A stretch of 37,748 nt of DNA from Shewanella sp. TC10. Its GTDB lineage: Bacteria > Pseudomonadota > Gammaproteobacteria > Enterobacterales > Shewanellaceae. Where the stretch lies: assembly GCF_009663145.1 (NCBI RefSeq), contig NZ_VKHR01000027.1, forward strand, positions 22,433-60,180. The letters are read 5' to 3'. This document shows positions 24,009-34,043 of this stretch, piece by piece; the first letter of the stretch is position 1; each line of letters starts with the position of its first letter. Below the pieces are notes generated by a model, which worked only from the letters and a program-made list of their open reading frames with translations, did no database searches and had not been told where the DNA came from. The position numbers and the translations under genes were made by a program.

Positions 24009-24863
24009 TTACCTTGTTGCGCAGATACAACAGTTAGGATCTTGAGACATGACGACTTGACGCCACTGTAAGTTTTGCGCGTTAAATAAATGCAGTTTTC
24101 CTTGCATTTGTTGCCGTTGGCTAGGATTACTTTTAAGCCAGTTAAGACCAAGCAAAGCCTGCATTGATGCAATAGATAACAGCGCAGAAGTCAACACCCC
24201 TACTTGGCTGCAAGATTGATTTACTTGAGAGTCATCTGGATAAAGACATTGATAGCAGCCTGAAGTGACTTGCAGTTGTTTATCAACTAACTCAATGCTG
24301 CCTTTATCATCAGTAACGCTCTGGGCAATTGAACTTGATTGATCAGTGTTACCAATTTTGTTCAGTGAAAAATCCAAGCAAAACAATTGACCGTTTGCAG
24401 CACTAATTGCTGCACTTATTAACGCCGTTTTACTAGAAACTGCTGATTGGTTGATGACTAACCGTGATGAAAAGTTATCTGTACAATCAAACACTAAATC
24501 AACAGTGTTGAATAATGCTTGCTCATCTTTTGCAAAGTGTTGTCGCAATGCGGTTATCTCGCATTCAGGGTAGGCATTTGCTAGTTTGGTTGCAGCAATG
24601 TCCACTTTAGGCTGACCAATATCATCCTCATTAAACAATAATTGCCTTGGTAGGTTTGATAGTTCGACACAATCATCATCCATTAAGCGAATGTGTTTTA
24701 CACCTGCAGCAGCCAATTGATGGGCCACCGCGTGGCCTAAACCACCGACACCAATAATAAGCACTGAACTGCTCATTAGTTTGAGCTGGCCAGCCTCGCC
24801 CATATCCTCAAGCAGTACATGACTTGAATACCGCATAAATTGTGTATCAGTTAATTCACTCAT
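24009..24863 (-). CDS. thiF: ThiS adenylyltransferase ThiF
   Basis: ThiF is an E1-like enzyme that adenylates the ThiS C-terminus. It has 284 residues from the ATG at 24863, which gives the usual start MSELTDTQFMRYSSHVLLED. A longer frame from 24902 would overlap thiDE by 47 bases and adds non-family residues. The nucleotide loop is IIGVGGLGHAVAHQLAAAGV, with DDDCVELSNLPRQLLF after it and the DCTDNFSSRLVINQ segment. The zinc site is formed by Cys pairs in SGCYQCLY and at the C-terminus in PNCCICATR. A 25-residue stretch around 165-185 (NKIGNTDQSSSIAQS) is longer than in the E. coli protein. It overlaps thiDE by eight bases. Confidence 0.95.
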   Translation of the reverse strand: MSELTDTQFMRYSSHVLLEDMGEAGQLKLMSSSVLIIGVGGLGHAVAHQLAAAGVKHIRLMDDDCVELSNLPRQLLFNEDDIGQPKVDIAATKLANAYPECEITALRQHFAKDEQALFNTVDLVFDCTDNFSSRLVINQSAVSSKTALISAAISAANGQLFCLDFSLNKIGNTDQSSSIAQSVTDDKGSIELVDKQLQVTSGCYQCLYPDDSQVNQSCSQVGVLTSALLSIASMQALLGLNWLKSNPSQRQQMQGKLHLFNAQNLQWRQVVMSQDPNCCICATR

Positions 24864-26535
24864 AACTTGGCCCAATTTGGAATGAACTGTCTGCACTATC
24901 ATGCTGCCACTGATTCACTAGCCTTTTGAAAGCCGTTGTTGGGCAATTTGATTCAGTAACAGCTCTTACAACGGCAACACTGCTCACCTTAGTTGCTTTA
25001 ATTGCATCAAGTACCTGTTCATCTATTCCCCCTATAGCAACAGTTGGGTATACAGGCTGAAGTAGCGCAGCATAGCGTGCTAGCTTGAGCAAGCCTTGGG
25101 GTTTAGAAGGCATCACTTTGGTTGTCGTTGGAAAAATATGCCCAAGTGCGATATATGAAGGTTTAAGTTGATGAGCGAGCAATATCTCAAATATGCTGTG
25201 ACTTGAAAGCCCAATAGCAATACCCGCGTCTCTTATCGCCACAAGATCAGCAACTTCAACATCCTCTTGTCCTAAATGAATCCCAAAAGCGCCATGCTTT
25301 AACGCTAGCTGCCAATGATCATTGATGAACACTTGAGCGTTATAGTCGCGCCCTAATGTTATTGCTTGCTGAATTTGCTGCTCGATTTGATCAAGTGGCA
25401 AATCGTCTGACTGCTTTACTCTAAGCTGTATTGTTGTACAGTCAGCTTTGAGTAATGACTCCAGCATATCGACATCATTGACGACGGGGTAAACCCCAAT
25501 TGCTTGCTCTAGTCGAGCAAAACCAGAGGTTTCACTTAAGGAACTGTTAGTTTCTTTGGTAAAGCTATCTTCAGGTAATGCACCGTTAACTAATGAGTTA
25601 CCGGCTATATTGCTGCCATAATAAGTTGAAATGTTAGGATACAAACTGATATCTTCAGGCCAAGCTGTTTTAGCTAAAGGACCAGAGCCTTTACCGTGTT
25701 GAGTGCTTTCAATTAAGCCTTTAGATACATAAGCTTTAGCCATGACAATAGCATCATGAAGCACATAACCATGGGCCATAAAGCTGGCAATTGCAGACGA
25801 TAACGTACAACCACTTCCATGATTATTTTGAGTGTTGATACGCTGTGAAGTTAACCAAAAACTTTGATACTGATGTGATTCACTCACACCATTAACTTGC
25901 TGACAAACAAACAAGTCACTGGCCGTTTCACCTTGCCATTGACCCGCATCACCACCTTTTGCAATAACATGTGACTTTAATTGTTGATTAACAATGACCG
26001 CAGCTTCATAAACGTCTTGCTTAGTTTTTTGTTGCGCTAATTGATCATTGAATTGTTTATCTGAACCTAACCTAAATAGCTCTTGCGCATTAGGCGTAAT
26101 TAACGTGATTAACCCTTTAAATGGCGAGAAATCTAGGTCAGAAACTTGGTTTAAACCATCACCACAGCTTGCGACCATCACAGGATCGACAATAACAGGA
26201 ATGACTTTGTTGGCTAAATTTTGATTTCTAAAAACCATAAGCCATTCAGCGATAAGATTTAATTGTTGCTGGTTGGCAATTAATCCTATTTTGATTGCGG
26301 CAGGTTTTAAATCTTCGCTTAGTGCCGCTAATTGAGCGCTTAACATCTCCTCAGAAACCGGCTCAACTAATTTTACTTCAACTGAATTTTGCGCTGTTAT
26401 TGTGGTAATCACACTACAAGCAAAACCACCTAAATCATTGATGGTTGCTATATCAGTTTGAATACCCGCACCTCCACCACTATCTGAACCAGCAATGGTC
26501 CAGATAATTGGTTTTTTATGCTCTTGCTGAGACAT
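24856..26535 (-). CDS. thiDE: Fused HMP-phosphate kinase / thiamine-phosphate synthase (ThiD-ThiE)
   Basis: This bifunctional enzyme of 559 residues makes both late thiamine steps. Residues about 10-265 are ThiD (ribokinase fold): TIAGSDSGGGAGIQTDIATI, VIVDPVMVASCGDGL and the anion-hole end NNHGSGCTLSSAIASFMAHG. Residues about 345-545 are ThiE (TIM barrel): YPVVNDVDMLESLL, TTIQLRVKQSD, VFINDHWQLALKHGAFGIHL then GQEDV, IALGHIFPTTTKVMPSKPQG and TVAIGGI. A low-complexity linker of about 70 residues joins them. Fusion ensures both products are made together. It starts two bases after the thiC stop and overlaps thiF. Confidence 0.97.
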   Translation of the reverse strand: MSQQEHKKPIIWTIAGSDSGGGAGIQTDIATINDLGGFACSVITTITAQNSVEVKLVEPVSEEMLSAQLAALSEDLKPAAIKIGLIANQQQLNLIAEWLMVFRNQNLANKVIPVIVDPVMVASCGDGLNQVSDLDFSPFKGLITLITPNAQELFRLGSDKQFNDQLAQQKTKQDVYEAAVIVNQQLKSHVIAKGGDAGQWQGETASDLFVCQQVNGVSESHQYQSFWLTSQRINTQNNHGSGCTLSSAIASFMAHGYVLHDAIVMAKAYVSKGLIESTQHGKGSGPLAKTAWPEDISLYPNISTYYGSNIAGNSLVNGALPEDSFTKETNSSLSETSGFARLEQAIGVYPVVNDVDMLESLLKADCTTIQLRVKQSDDLPLDQIEQQIQQAITLGRDYNAQVFINDHWQLALKHGAFGIHLGQEDVEVADLVAIRDAGIAIGLSSHSIFEILLAHQLKPSYIALGHIFPTTTKVMPSKPQGLLKLARYAALLQPVYPTVAIGGIDEQVLDAIKATKVSSVAVVRAVTESNCPTTAFKRLVNQWQHDSADSSFQIGPSYE

Positions 26536-26537
26536 GA

Positions 26538-28601
<2,064 letters not shown>

Positions 28602-28818
28602 TGTCTGGAGACTAGTGTTGATGACGAGCGAGTTATACATAACTCTGTAATTTGCATTTAATGTTTAAAAAACATCCATAAATTTTGGATACTCTTTTTA
28701 TATTTTTGGTCATTCTAAAGATAAAGAACAATCAAAATCACACTATATGTTTCAACATAAATTTCAACGTTTGTTCAATTAAATTGAACATAAACAATAA
28801 GAAGAAATAGCAAATTAA

Positions 28819-28913
28819 CTGCTTGTTTCCTTCGCAGGTTTTAACCTGATCAGGTTCAACGGATCCCGAATAAACGGTCTCAGCCATAAGGCACTCCGAC
28901 AAGATGCAAGCAG
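28819..28913 (-). ncRNA. TPP riboswitch (thi box) upstream of thiC
   Basis: Read on the minus strand, the aptamer begins with P1 CTGCTTG (28913-28907) and closes with CAAGCAG (28825-28819), seven pairs. Inside are the conserved segments GGAGTGCC, GGCTGAGA (28885-28878), CGGGATCC and TTGAACCTGATCAGGTTAA (28859-28841), with CCTGCGAAGGAAAC. These are the core elements of the THI element. It binds thiamine pyrophosphate and represses the operon. The 250 bases between it and thiC contain no clear terminator with a U run, so a translational platform is favoured. The rest of this 544-base gap (28914-29112) shows no gene. Confidence 0.96.
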
Positions 28914-29112
28914 TATACTCAGCTAATCAAATAGAATACAAGTGAAATAAAGTCAGGCGAACACAAGTACCAATCAAATTAATTCACGCGATAAATTATT
29001 GATATTATGTAGTAATAACAACTATAAATATCAAATTATTATGTTGAGTGAATTATTATTAAGAGTAAAAACAATGATTGGTTACAAAAACGGATAAATA
29101 GTCAGCAAATGT

Positions 29113-30408
29113 TTAAGGTAATTGCACTTTAGATAATCTATTTTGAATTGCCTTGCTCAAGGCTTTCTTCATTTTTGCACTATCACAGGGCTCAGCAAAA
29201 CCTAGACCTTCTGCATGAGGATTAATTTGCGTAGGTAATGGCACAATACGATAGCATGTCTCCCCATGTTTCATAATTCTATTGGGGTCTAATCTATGGT
29301 CAAGTGTGGTTGCTTGTCGCTTGTCTTCAATCTCAATAATTTCAATATCAAACATCTCAGGTGTGAGCTCACTTAAACTTGCCCCACTCTTTGAGGTCGC
29401 TAAATGAGCTTGCTGTGAAATTAAAGTATTAAGCGCTTGCTCATTTAAGTTTTTCAATACTTGATGCTTAACTGCATTTGTTCCTGTAAATAAGTTTTGA
29501 TTTAACTTTGTGTCTTTAAACAAATGAGAACTTAAATCATCATCTTTTTCTTGCTGTAAATACATGCTGTCTACATTTGCCCAATTAAAATCTGCATTGG
29601 TTTCAATTATGGTATTGATTTCATGAATTTCTTTAACTTCAGATAATTGGTTATCAGGTGAATCCTTTTCAGGTAAATTAACAGCATTGATTTTAGTTTC
29701 TACACTTGTTGCATCATCAACTTGTTCCTCTATGACTTTCTCTTTAACTGCATCTTGTATTGTATTGGCGTTATCTTGTGGTTCATTAACTGTGTGAATA
29801 ATTTGGGTTTCATTCACGTCTGAGGCTGACGTATCTTGATTGATTAGGCTATCTAACTGTTCAGCAGTAATGAAATAAGCATTGATCTCTTTCGTTTCAG
29901 TTTGATTTTCTTGTTTCGAAGTGGCGATTTCTACGAAAATGTTGACAGTCTGTTCAGCAAGAACCAGCAATATGACAAAAGCTAAAACATGAGCAATAGC
30001 GACCATAAACACGGTTGGAGTTAACGCTTTCCCTATCGTTTTAAATTTAGAAATGGTACCAATATCTTTTGCGAATGAATAATTTGCTCGAGTTATTTCA
30101 CTATCTAACTTAAAGGATTCATCAAGTTGAAAAGGCTCATCAAAACTTAATGATTCGTTATGGTTTTGGCTTGCTATGGCTAAGGCTAGAGACAAGTTTA
30201 ATTCAGAAAACTCAATATTATCGCTATCATTTACAAATTGAGAAACGGCATCGCTAGCAATAATATTACTTTGAATATCTTCTGAACAAGATTGATTAAA
30301 ATTTGCATAGGGCGAGTCTTGTTTTGAGGAAGCATTATCCATTTCAGCAGCTAACGACGAAGTAGATAGCTCCCGTGTTGAAAGCTTAGGTTCATGCTTG
30401 TGGGTCAT
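29113..30408 (-). CDS. Unrecognised bitopic membrane protein
   Basis: The protein has 431 residues and I do not recognise the family. About 125 N-terminal residues are acidic and rich in Ser and Asn. One membrane helix follows at roughly 130-152 (FMVAIAHVLAFVILLVLAEQ). The middle (about 165-300) is an acidic Asn/Thr/Glu/Val-rich spacer with no regular repeat. The C-terminal 110 residues look folded: TPEMFDIEIIEIEDKRQATT, then HGETCYRIVPLPTQINPHAE, GLGFAEPCDS and a basic helix KMKKALSKAIQNRLSK. Two cysteines there could pair in the periplasm. The layout recalls TonB/TolA-type or secretion-accessory proteins, but no signature is present. AGGA precedes the ATG. It is transcribed toward the thi operon, and no terminator was recognised between them. 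Confidence 0.7.
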   Translation of the reverse strand: MTHKHEPKLSTRELSTSSLAAEMDNASSKQDSPYANFNQSCSEDIQSNIIASDAVSQFVNDSDNIEFSELNLSLALAIASQNHNESLSFDEPFQLDESFKLDSEITRANYSFAKDIGTISKFKTIGKALTPTVFMVAIAHVLAFVILLVLAEQTVNIFVEIATSKQENQTETKEINAYFITAEQLDSLINQDTSASDVNETQIIHTVNEPQDNANTIQDAVKEKVIEEQVDDATSVETKINAVNLPEKDSPDNQLSEVKEIHEINTIIETNADFNWANVDSMYLQQEKDDDLSSHLFKDTKLNQNLFTGTNAVKHQVLKNLNEQALNTLISQQAHLATSKSGASLSELTPEMFDIEIIEIEDKRQATTLDHRLDPNRIMKHGETCYRIVPLPTQINPHAEGLGFAEPCDSAKMKKALSKAIQNRLSKVQLP

Positions 30409-30863
30409 TTAGCGCATCCTATCGCCTTGGTGATTATAAAGCGCTATAACGCTTTATCGCATATAGTGTTAAAAAATTAGTGTTAAAAAATGTCCGTATT
30501 AAAACAATTTATCAAACGATGAATAAAGCATTGGTTTGATCTTCTAGTCTTGGTTAAACCTCAACTCTACATACAGCTGCTGTCTCTACAGGCTATTCCT
30601 ACAGGCATTAGCTACAGGCATTTGCTACAGGCATTCACTACAAGCACTCACAACAGTATTAATCGATGAATATTATCTGATACTCAATCTTTAAATTAGT
30701 TCAATAAAGCATCGCAGAGACCATAAAACACATAATACTTTGCTAACAAACTGAAATAATACACTTTTAAATTTAGCTTACACATGTACGCTAAAAATCT
30801 AGTGTTTTACAATTTAAGCTGTTACTCTAATTTTCCAATTAGTTTATTAAGTTGTATACCAAG
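30409..30863. other. Divergent intergenic region with a tandem repeat
   Basis: These 455 bases separate the membrane protein and the hemolysin III-like gene, read in opposite directions. The only ordered structure is the 13-bp repeat at 30587-30651. A TGTTAAAAA duplication occurs near 30467-30490 (GTGTTAAAAAATTAGTGTTA). No gene was seen. Confidence 0.55.
30587..30651 (+). repeat. 13-bp tandem repeat, five units
   Basis: The units start with TACAGGC or TACAAGC and have a strict 13-base period: TACAGGCTATTCC, TACAGGCATTAGC, TACAGGCATTTGC, TACAGGCATTCAC and TACAAGCACTCAC. The first seven bases are conserved and the last three vary. It lies between divergent genes and is not coding. Period and length do not fit CRISPR. 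Confidence 0.88.
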
Positions 30864-31544
30864 ATGTCTGTTGAGTTAAATGTGGCCCCAAAAATTGAAA
30901 CTAACTCATGCTCTCAGTCTGACTATTGTGCGACTGAAGAGCTAGCAAACAGTGTCACCCATGGAATTGGAGTGCTCGCAGGCCTCGCAGCCATGGTTGC
31001 AATGTTAGTTAAAGGATCGACACATTTAAATACCACTGAGATGTTTGGCATCGGGATTTACGGTCTCAGTATCGTTTTATTATTTCTAGCATCAACTTTA
31101 TACCATTCAAGTAAATCTCAACTTTGGCGAAAACGTTTCAAAATGGCCGATCATTGTGCCATTTATACATTAATTGCCGGCACTTACACTCCCCTAATGC
31201 TGATTAGCTTAGACGGGGAACAGGCAAATATTGTTTTGGCTGCTATTTGGATACTTGCACTGGGTGGCATCATATTCAAAACACTTTTTATCGGCCGCTT
31301 CAAAGCCTTTAGTGTCATCCTATATCTCGTTATGGGTTGGTTATGCGTTACCGTTATGAATGATCTCATCAAAGGTATGACAGATTTAGGTTTTAATCTG
31401 CTATTAGCAGGCGGCGCCTTTTACAGCATAGGTGTTATTTTCTACATTAATAAGCGCATTCCGTATAACCACGCTATTTGGCATTTGTTTGTACTCGCTG
31501 GTGCATTGTCTCACTTTCTGTGTATCTATTTAGCCGTAATTTAA
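30864..31544 (+). CDS. yqfA: Hemolysin III / PAQR family membrane protein
   Basis: This is a seven-helix inner-membrane protein of 226 residues from the ATG at 30864 (an in-frame TTG at 30852 is less likely). The family marks are EELANSVTHGIGVLAG in helix 1, LFLASTLYHSSKS, DHCAIYTLIAGTYTPLML and IPYNHAIWHLFVLAGALSHF. The His and Asp residues in these segments form the predicted metal site of PAQR proteins. Bacterial members (YqfA/TrhA) affect membrane energetics or lipid homeostasis; the hemolysin name is historical. No strong ribosome site was seen. It is followed at 97 bases by an unrelated repair gene. Confidence 0.93.
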   Translation: MSVELNVAPKIETNSCSQSDYCATEELANSVTHGIGVLAGLAAMVAMLVKGSTHLNTTEMFGIGIYGLSIVLLFLASTLYHSSKSQLWRKRFKMADHCAIYTLIAGTYTPLMLISLDGEQANIVLAAIWILALGGIIFKTLFIGRFKAFSVILYLVMGWLCVTVMNDLIKGMTDLGFNLLLAGGAFYSIGVIFYINKRIPYNHAIWHLFVLAGALSHFLCIYLAVI

Positions 31545-31640
31545 ATGCTCTGTTCAAATAAAGCGTCACTTTAACTTTGTAAAGATTCCTATCAAGCAAC
31601 TGATAGATTATGCTGTTGTTTTTAATGTGATGATTATTGA

Positions 31641-31985
31641 ATGAACGAGCTATCACCTAAACAAAGAATCTGGTTTATCGTCAACATGATCCCTGAAGGA
31701 AATGTACTTGCCTATGGCAAAGTTGCAGATTTAGCAGGACTTCCTGGTCGTGCTCGCTATGTATCTCGAGCATTGCAAGAAGCACCACCACATTTAAACT
31801 TAGCTTGGCATAGAGTTATCAATAGCCAAGGTAAAATATCTTTTAAACTTAACACGATTAATTACCAAAATCAGCAAGAACGTCTAAGATCAGAAGGAAT
31901 TGAAGTGAACAAAGGTAAAATTTCACTGTCAAAATTTGAATGGAAACCCGATATGGCGACATTGGTTTTATCGTTACCTTTTTAA
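31641..31985 (+). CDS. Alkyltransferase-like (ATL) DNA repair protein
   Basis: The protein has 114 residues, corresponding to the DNA-binding domain of O6-alkylguanine-DNA alkyltransferase. It starts MNELSPKQRIWFIVNMIPEG with YGKVADLAGLPGRARYVSRA after it. The reactive Cys of the PCHR motif is Trp here (NLAWHRVINSQGKIS, Trp56). Known ATL proteins bind O6-alkylguanine without repairing it and pass the lesion to nucleotide excision repair. The same role is expected here. It shares the plus strand with the DUF3108 gene 23 bases downstream. Confidence 0.93.
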   Translation: MNELSPKQRIWFIVNMIPEGNVLAYGKVADLAGLPGRARYVSRALQEAPPHLNLAWHRVINSQGKISFKLNTINYQNQQERLRSEGIEVNKGKISLSKFEWKPDMATLVLSLPF

Positions 31986-32008
31986 CTCCTGACAAAGGAC
32001 CTATTTTG

Positions 32009-32857
32009 GTGAAATTATTTTTCTTACTCTTCACAGGTATGTTAGCTTTTTCAAACTTTACCCAGGCAAGTGAAGCCAACGCATATGAAGTCAAAGTATC
32101 TGAAGCCAAAGTATCTGAAGCCAAAGCACTTGAGACTAAAGTAACTAAGACTAATCAAGACTTTCTTAAACCATTGATACCTCACAATGCCGAATATAAA
32201 GTCTTTTACGGCAGTATTGAGTTGGGCAAAGCGCGTTATCAATTGCCAGTCAGTAATAACGGTTATTACAATTATCGTTTTGACAGTGATGTCAGCTTAC
32301 TTATGTTGTCAGATGTAAGAAATATCAAAAGTGAGTTTCAATTAGTCGATGGCAAACTAAAACCTATTCGTTATTTAAGTGAACGTTCAGGGACTGGTAG
32401 CGATTACAGTGAACAAACGGCTTTTGCTGCTTCTCAAGGGGTGATTCACACCATATATAAAGATGAACGAGAGAAACTCGACTACGAAGAAAACATCTTC
32501 GACCCTTTAATGGTACAACTGCAATTTAGAATGGATATGTACACCAACCCTGAAACCCTAGAATATGAGATGGTAAAAGAAAAAGAGTTTGATGATTATA
32601 AATTTAGAATCATAGGTAAAGAGCAAATGATTTTAGATAGCGGTACCTACCAAACGATTAAAATTGAAGTGGTACGCAGCAGTAAAAAGCGCCAAACTTT
32701 TTTTTGGATGGCACCAGAGCTAAATTACCTTCCTGTTAGGTTAAGTCATTTTTCTAAAGGCAGTAAACAACTCGATATTCAAATAGACAACTATCAAATA
32801 TTTAATAGCGAAGATAACGCCGCTGCTATACCAAAAACTGCGACACAAACAAATTAG
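32009..32857 (+). CDS. DUF3108 periplasmic protein
   Basis: The protein has 282 residues from a GTG at 32009 (a TTG at 32006 is an equal choice). AAAGGA lies at 31994-31999 and a signal peptide starts MKLFFLLFTGMLAFS with cleavage after TQA. A longer frame from 31940 overlaps the ATL gene by 46 bases and is not supported. A short repeat-made segment (about residues 26-45) precedes the DUF3108 domain. The domain starts LIPHNAEYKVFYGSIELGKA and contains FDSDVSLLMLSDVRNIKSEF, FDPLMVQLQFRMDM and FFWMAPELNYLPVRLSHF. It is probably periplasmic or outer-membrane facing. The molecular role of the family is unknown. Confidence 0.86.
   Translation: MKLFFLLFTGMLAFSNFTQASEANAYEVKVSEAKVSEAKALETKVTKTNQDFLKPLIPHNAEYKVFYGSIELGKARYQLPVSNNGYYNYRFDSDVSLLMLSDVRNIKSEFQLVDGKLKPIRYLSERSGTGSDYSEQTAFAASQGVIHTIYKDEREKLDYEENIFDPLMVQLQFRMDMYTNPETLEYEMVKEKEFDDYKFRIIGKEQMILDSGTYQTIKIEVVRSSKKRQTFFWMAPELNYLPVRLSHFSKGSKQLDIQIDNYQIFNSEDNAAAIPKTATQTN
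32086..32145 (+). repeat. 15-bp in-frame tandem repeat, four units
   Basis: The units are TGAAGTCAAAGTATC, TGAAGCCAAAGTATC, TGAAGCCAAAGCACT and TGAGACTAAAGTAAC. They encode a Glu-Ala-Lys-Val-Ser type pentapeptide repeat between the signal peptide and the DUF3108 domain, probably a helical or extended linker. Confidence 0.88.
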
Positions 32858-32940
32858 GCTAATTTATAGATTAATTTTCAAACAACAAAATAATGCCTCT
32901 AACTCATCGATTAAATTAATGTAGTTATAAATCACTATTA

Positions 32941-32979
32941 AAAAGCCGACGCGTTTCATCAACGAGTCGGCTTTATCAT
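32941..32979. terminator. Bidirectional terminator, DUF3108 gene and yafJ
   Basis: AAAGCCGAC (32942-32950) and GTCGGCTTT (32966-32974) form a nine-pair stem with A residues before and T residues after. It sits between two convergent genes and can end transcription from both. Confidence 0.82.
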
Positions 32980-33016
32980 TTGATAGACTTTACTGTTTAA
33001 CTTACAAGGAGACTAA

Positions 33017-33802
33017 TTAAATTGACTCAGTTGCTAGTAGTTCACCCTGCCTGAACAATTTCCACTCCCCAGGTTTAAGTATGTGCCATTGCTCATTATT
33101 AGTAAGAGGCCTAGTCGCAATAACTGTAACTACATCATTCGGTGAGGTTTCTTTATTGAAATCGATTACCACATCTGTGTCTATTAGTGTCGCTTTACCA
33201 AACGGAGCTCGGCGGGTAATAAAGCATAAGTTGTTGCTACAATAACTCATTAAATCAACACCATCACTTAAGATCATGTTAAAAACGCCCAATTCACGAA
33301 TTTCATCTGCAAGGCTGGAAATATAACTAAACACTTGAGTCATGTCATCAGGCTGTTTATGGCCGAACTTAGCTAACACCTGTTCCATTATCCAACAAAA
33401 TGCGAGTTCGCTATCTGTATCACCAACAGGTTGAAATCGATTCACCAAAAATTTTTCTTGGTAGTCTGATAACTGCCCATTATGAGCGTAGGTCCAATAT
33501 TTGCCCCATAATTCTCTAGTGAATGGATGTGTGTTTTCAAGTGAAACACAGCCACGATTTGCTTGGCGAATATGGCTTACAACTATCTCGCTTTTTATCG
33601 GATAAGATTTAATTAGCTTTGCGATATGGGATTCGCTACTTGGAGTCGCATCCTTAAACGTTCGGCTTCCTTTCCCTTCGTAAAAAGTAATTCCCCAACC
33701 ATCTACATGAGGACCAGTCACCCCGCCTCTTTCTGCTAAGCCTGTGAAACTAAACACAATATCAGTTGGTACGTTAGCGCTCATCGCTAATAACTCACAC
33801 AT
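33017..33802 (-). CDS. yafJ: Class II glutamine amidotransferase, YafJ-like
   Basis: The protein has 261 residues. Class II amidotransferases use an N-terminal Cys, and Cys2 of MCELLAMSANVPTDIVFSF is the nucleophile after Met removal. The other family elements are RGGVTGPHVDGWGITFYEG, VVSHIRQANRGCVSLENTHP and the Asn-Gly loop in YWTYAHNGQLS, then GDTDSELAFCWIMEQV. No synthase domain is attached, as is usual for YafJ, so the acceptor of the released ammonia (if any) is unknown. It is divergent from fadE with a 241-base gap holding two candidate operators. Confidence 0.93.
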   Translation of the reverse strand: MCELLAMSANVPTDIVFSFTGLAERGGVTGPHVDGWGITFYEGKGSRTFKDATPSSESHIAKLIKSYPIKSEIVVSHIRQANRGCVSLENTHPFTRELWGKYWTYAHNGQLSDYQEKFLVNRFQPVGDTDSELAFCWIMEQVLAKFGHKQPDDMTQVFSYISSLADEIRELGVFNMILSDGVDLMSYCSNNLCFITRRAPFGKATLIDTDVVIDFNKETSPNDVVTVIATRPLTNNEQWHILKPGEWKLFRQGELLATESI

Positions 33803-33900
33803 GGGGAAACGCCTTAAAAAGTTTTAAAAGTCAAAATTTTATCTAATGTCTATTGTACCTAGTGCAAATCGTTTTTGGGATATTTTATTGTAGAAATTAT

Positions 33901-33919
33901 TTTAAACAATTGTTTGAAA
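33901..33919. promoter_or_regulatory. Candidate PsrA-type operator upstream of fadE
   Basis: TTTAAACAATTGTTTGAAA is palindromic except at one pair. It fits the AAAC...GTTT shape of PsrA (TetR-family) sites known to control fatty-acid degradation in Shewanella and pseudomonads. It lies 125-143 bases before the fadE start and could also affect yafJ. Confidence 0.45.
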
Positions 33920-33959
33920 AAACTTGTAATCGTGGTCAGTAAGGTTTAATTTTATGTGA

Positions 33960-33976
33960 TACAGGTCTGACCACCG
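33960..33976 (+). promoter_or_regulatory. Candidate FadR operator upstream of fadE
   Basis: The palindromic core GGTCTGACC (33964-33972) agrees with the GGTCnGACC core of FadR sites in gammaproteobacteria. A second GGTCAG lies about 30 bases upstream. The position, 70-85 bases before fadE, suits repression by FadR relieved by long-chain acyl-CoA. Confidence 0.5.
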
Positions 33977-34043
33977 TTAGTTCTGTGAATAGGATCATTA
34001 ATTTGTAAGTGCTCAATTTTTGAATGCTTTAAGGAGAAAGACA

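Noticed and set aside
30587..30651. Possible CRISPR array
   Set aside because: The unit is 13 bases with no spacers and no cas genes nearby; it is a plain tandem repeat.
31940..32008. N-terminal extension of the DUF3108 gene from an ATG at 31940
   Set aside because: It overlaps the ATL gene, lacks a ribosome site and would place the signal peptide internally; the GTG/TTG near 32009 fits better.
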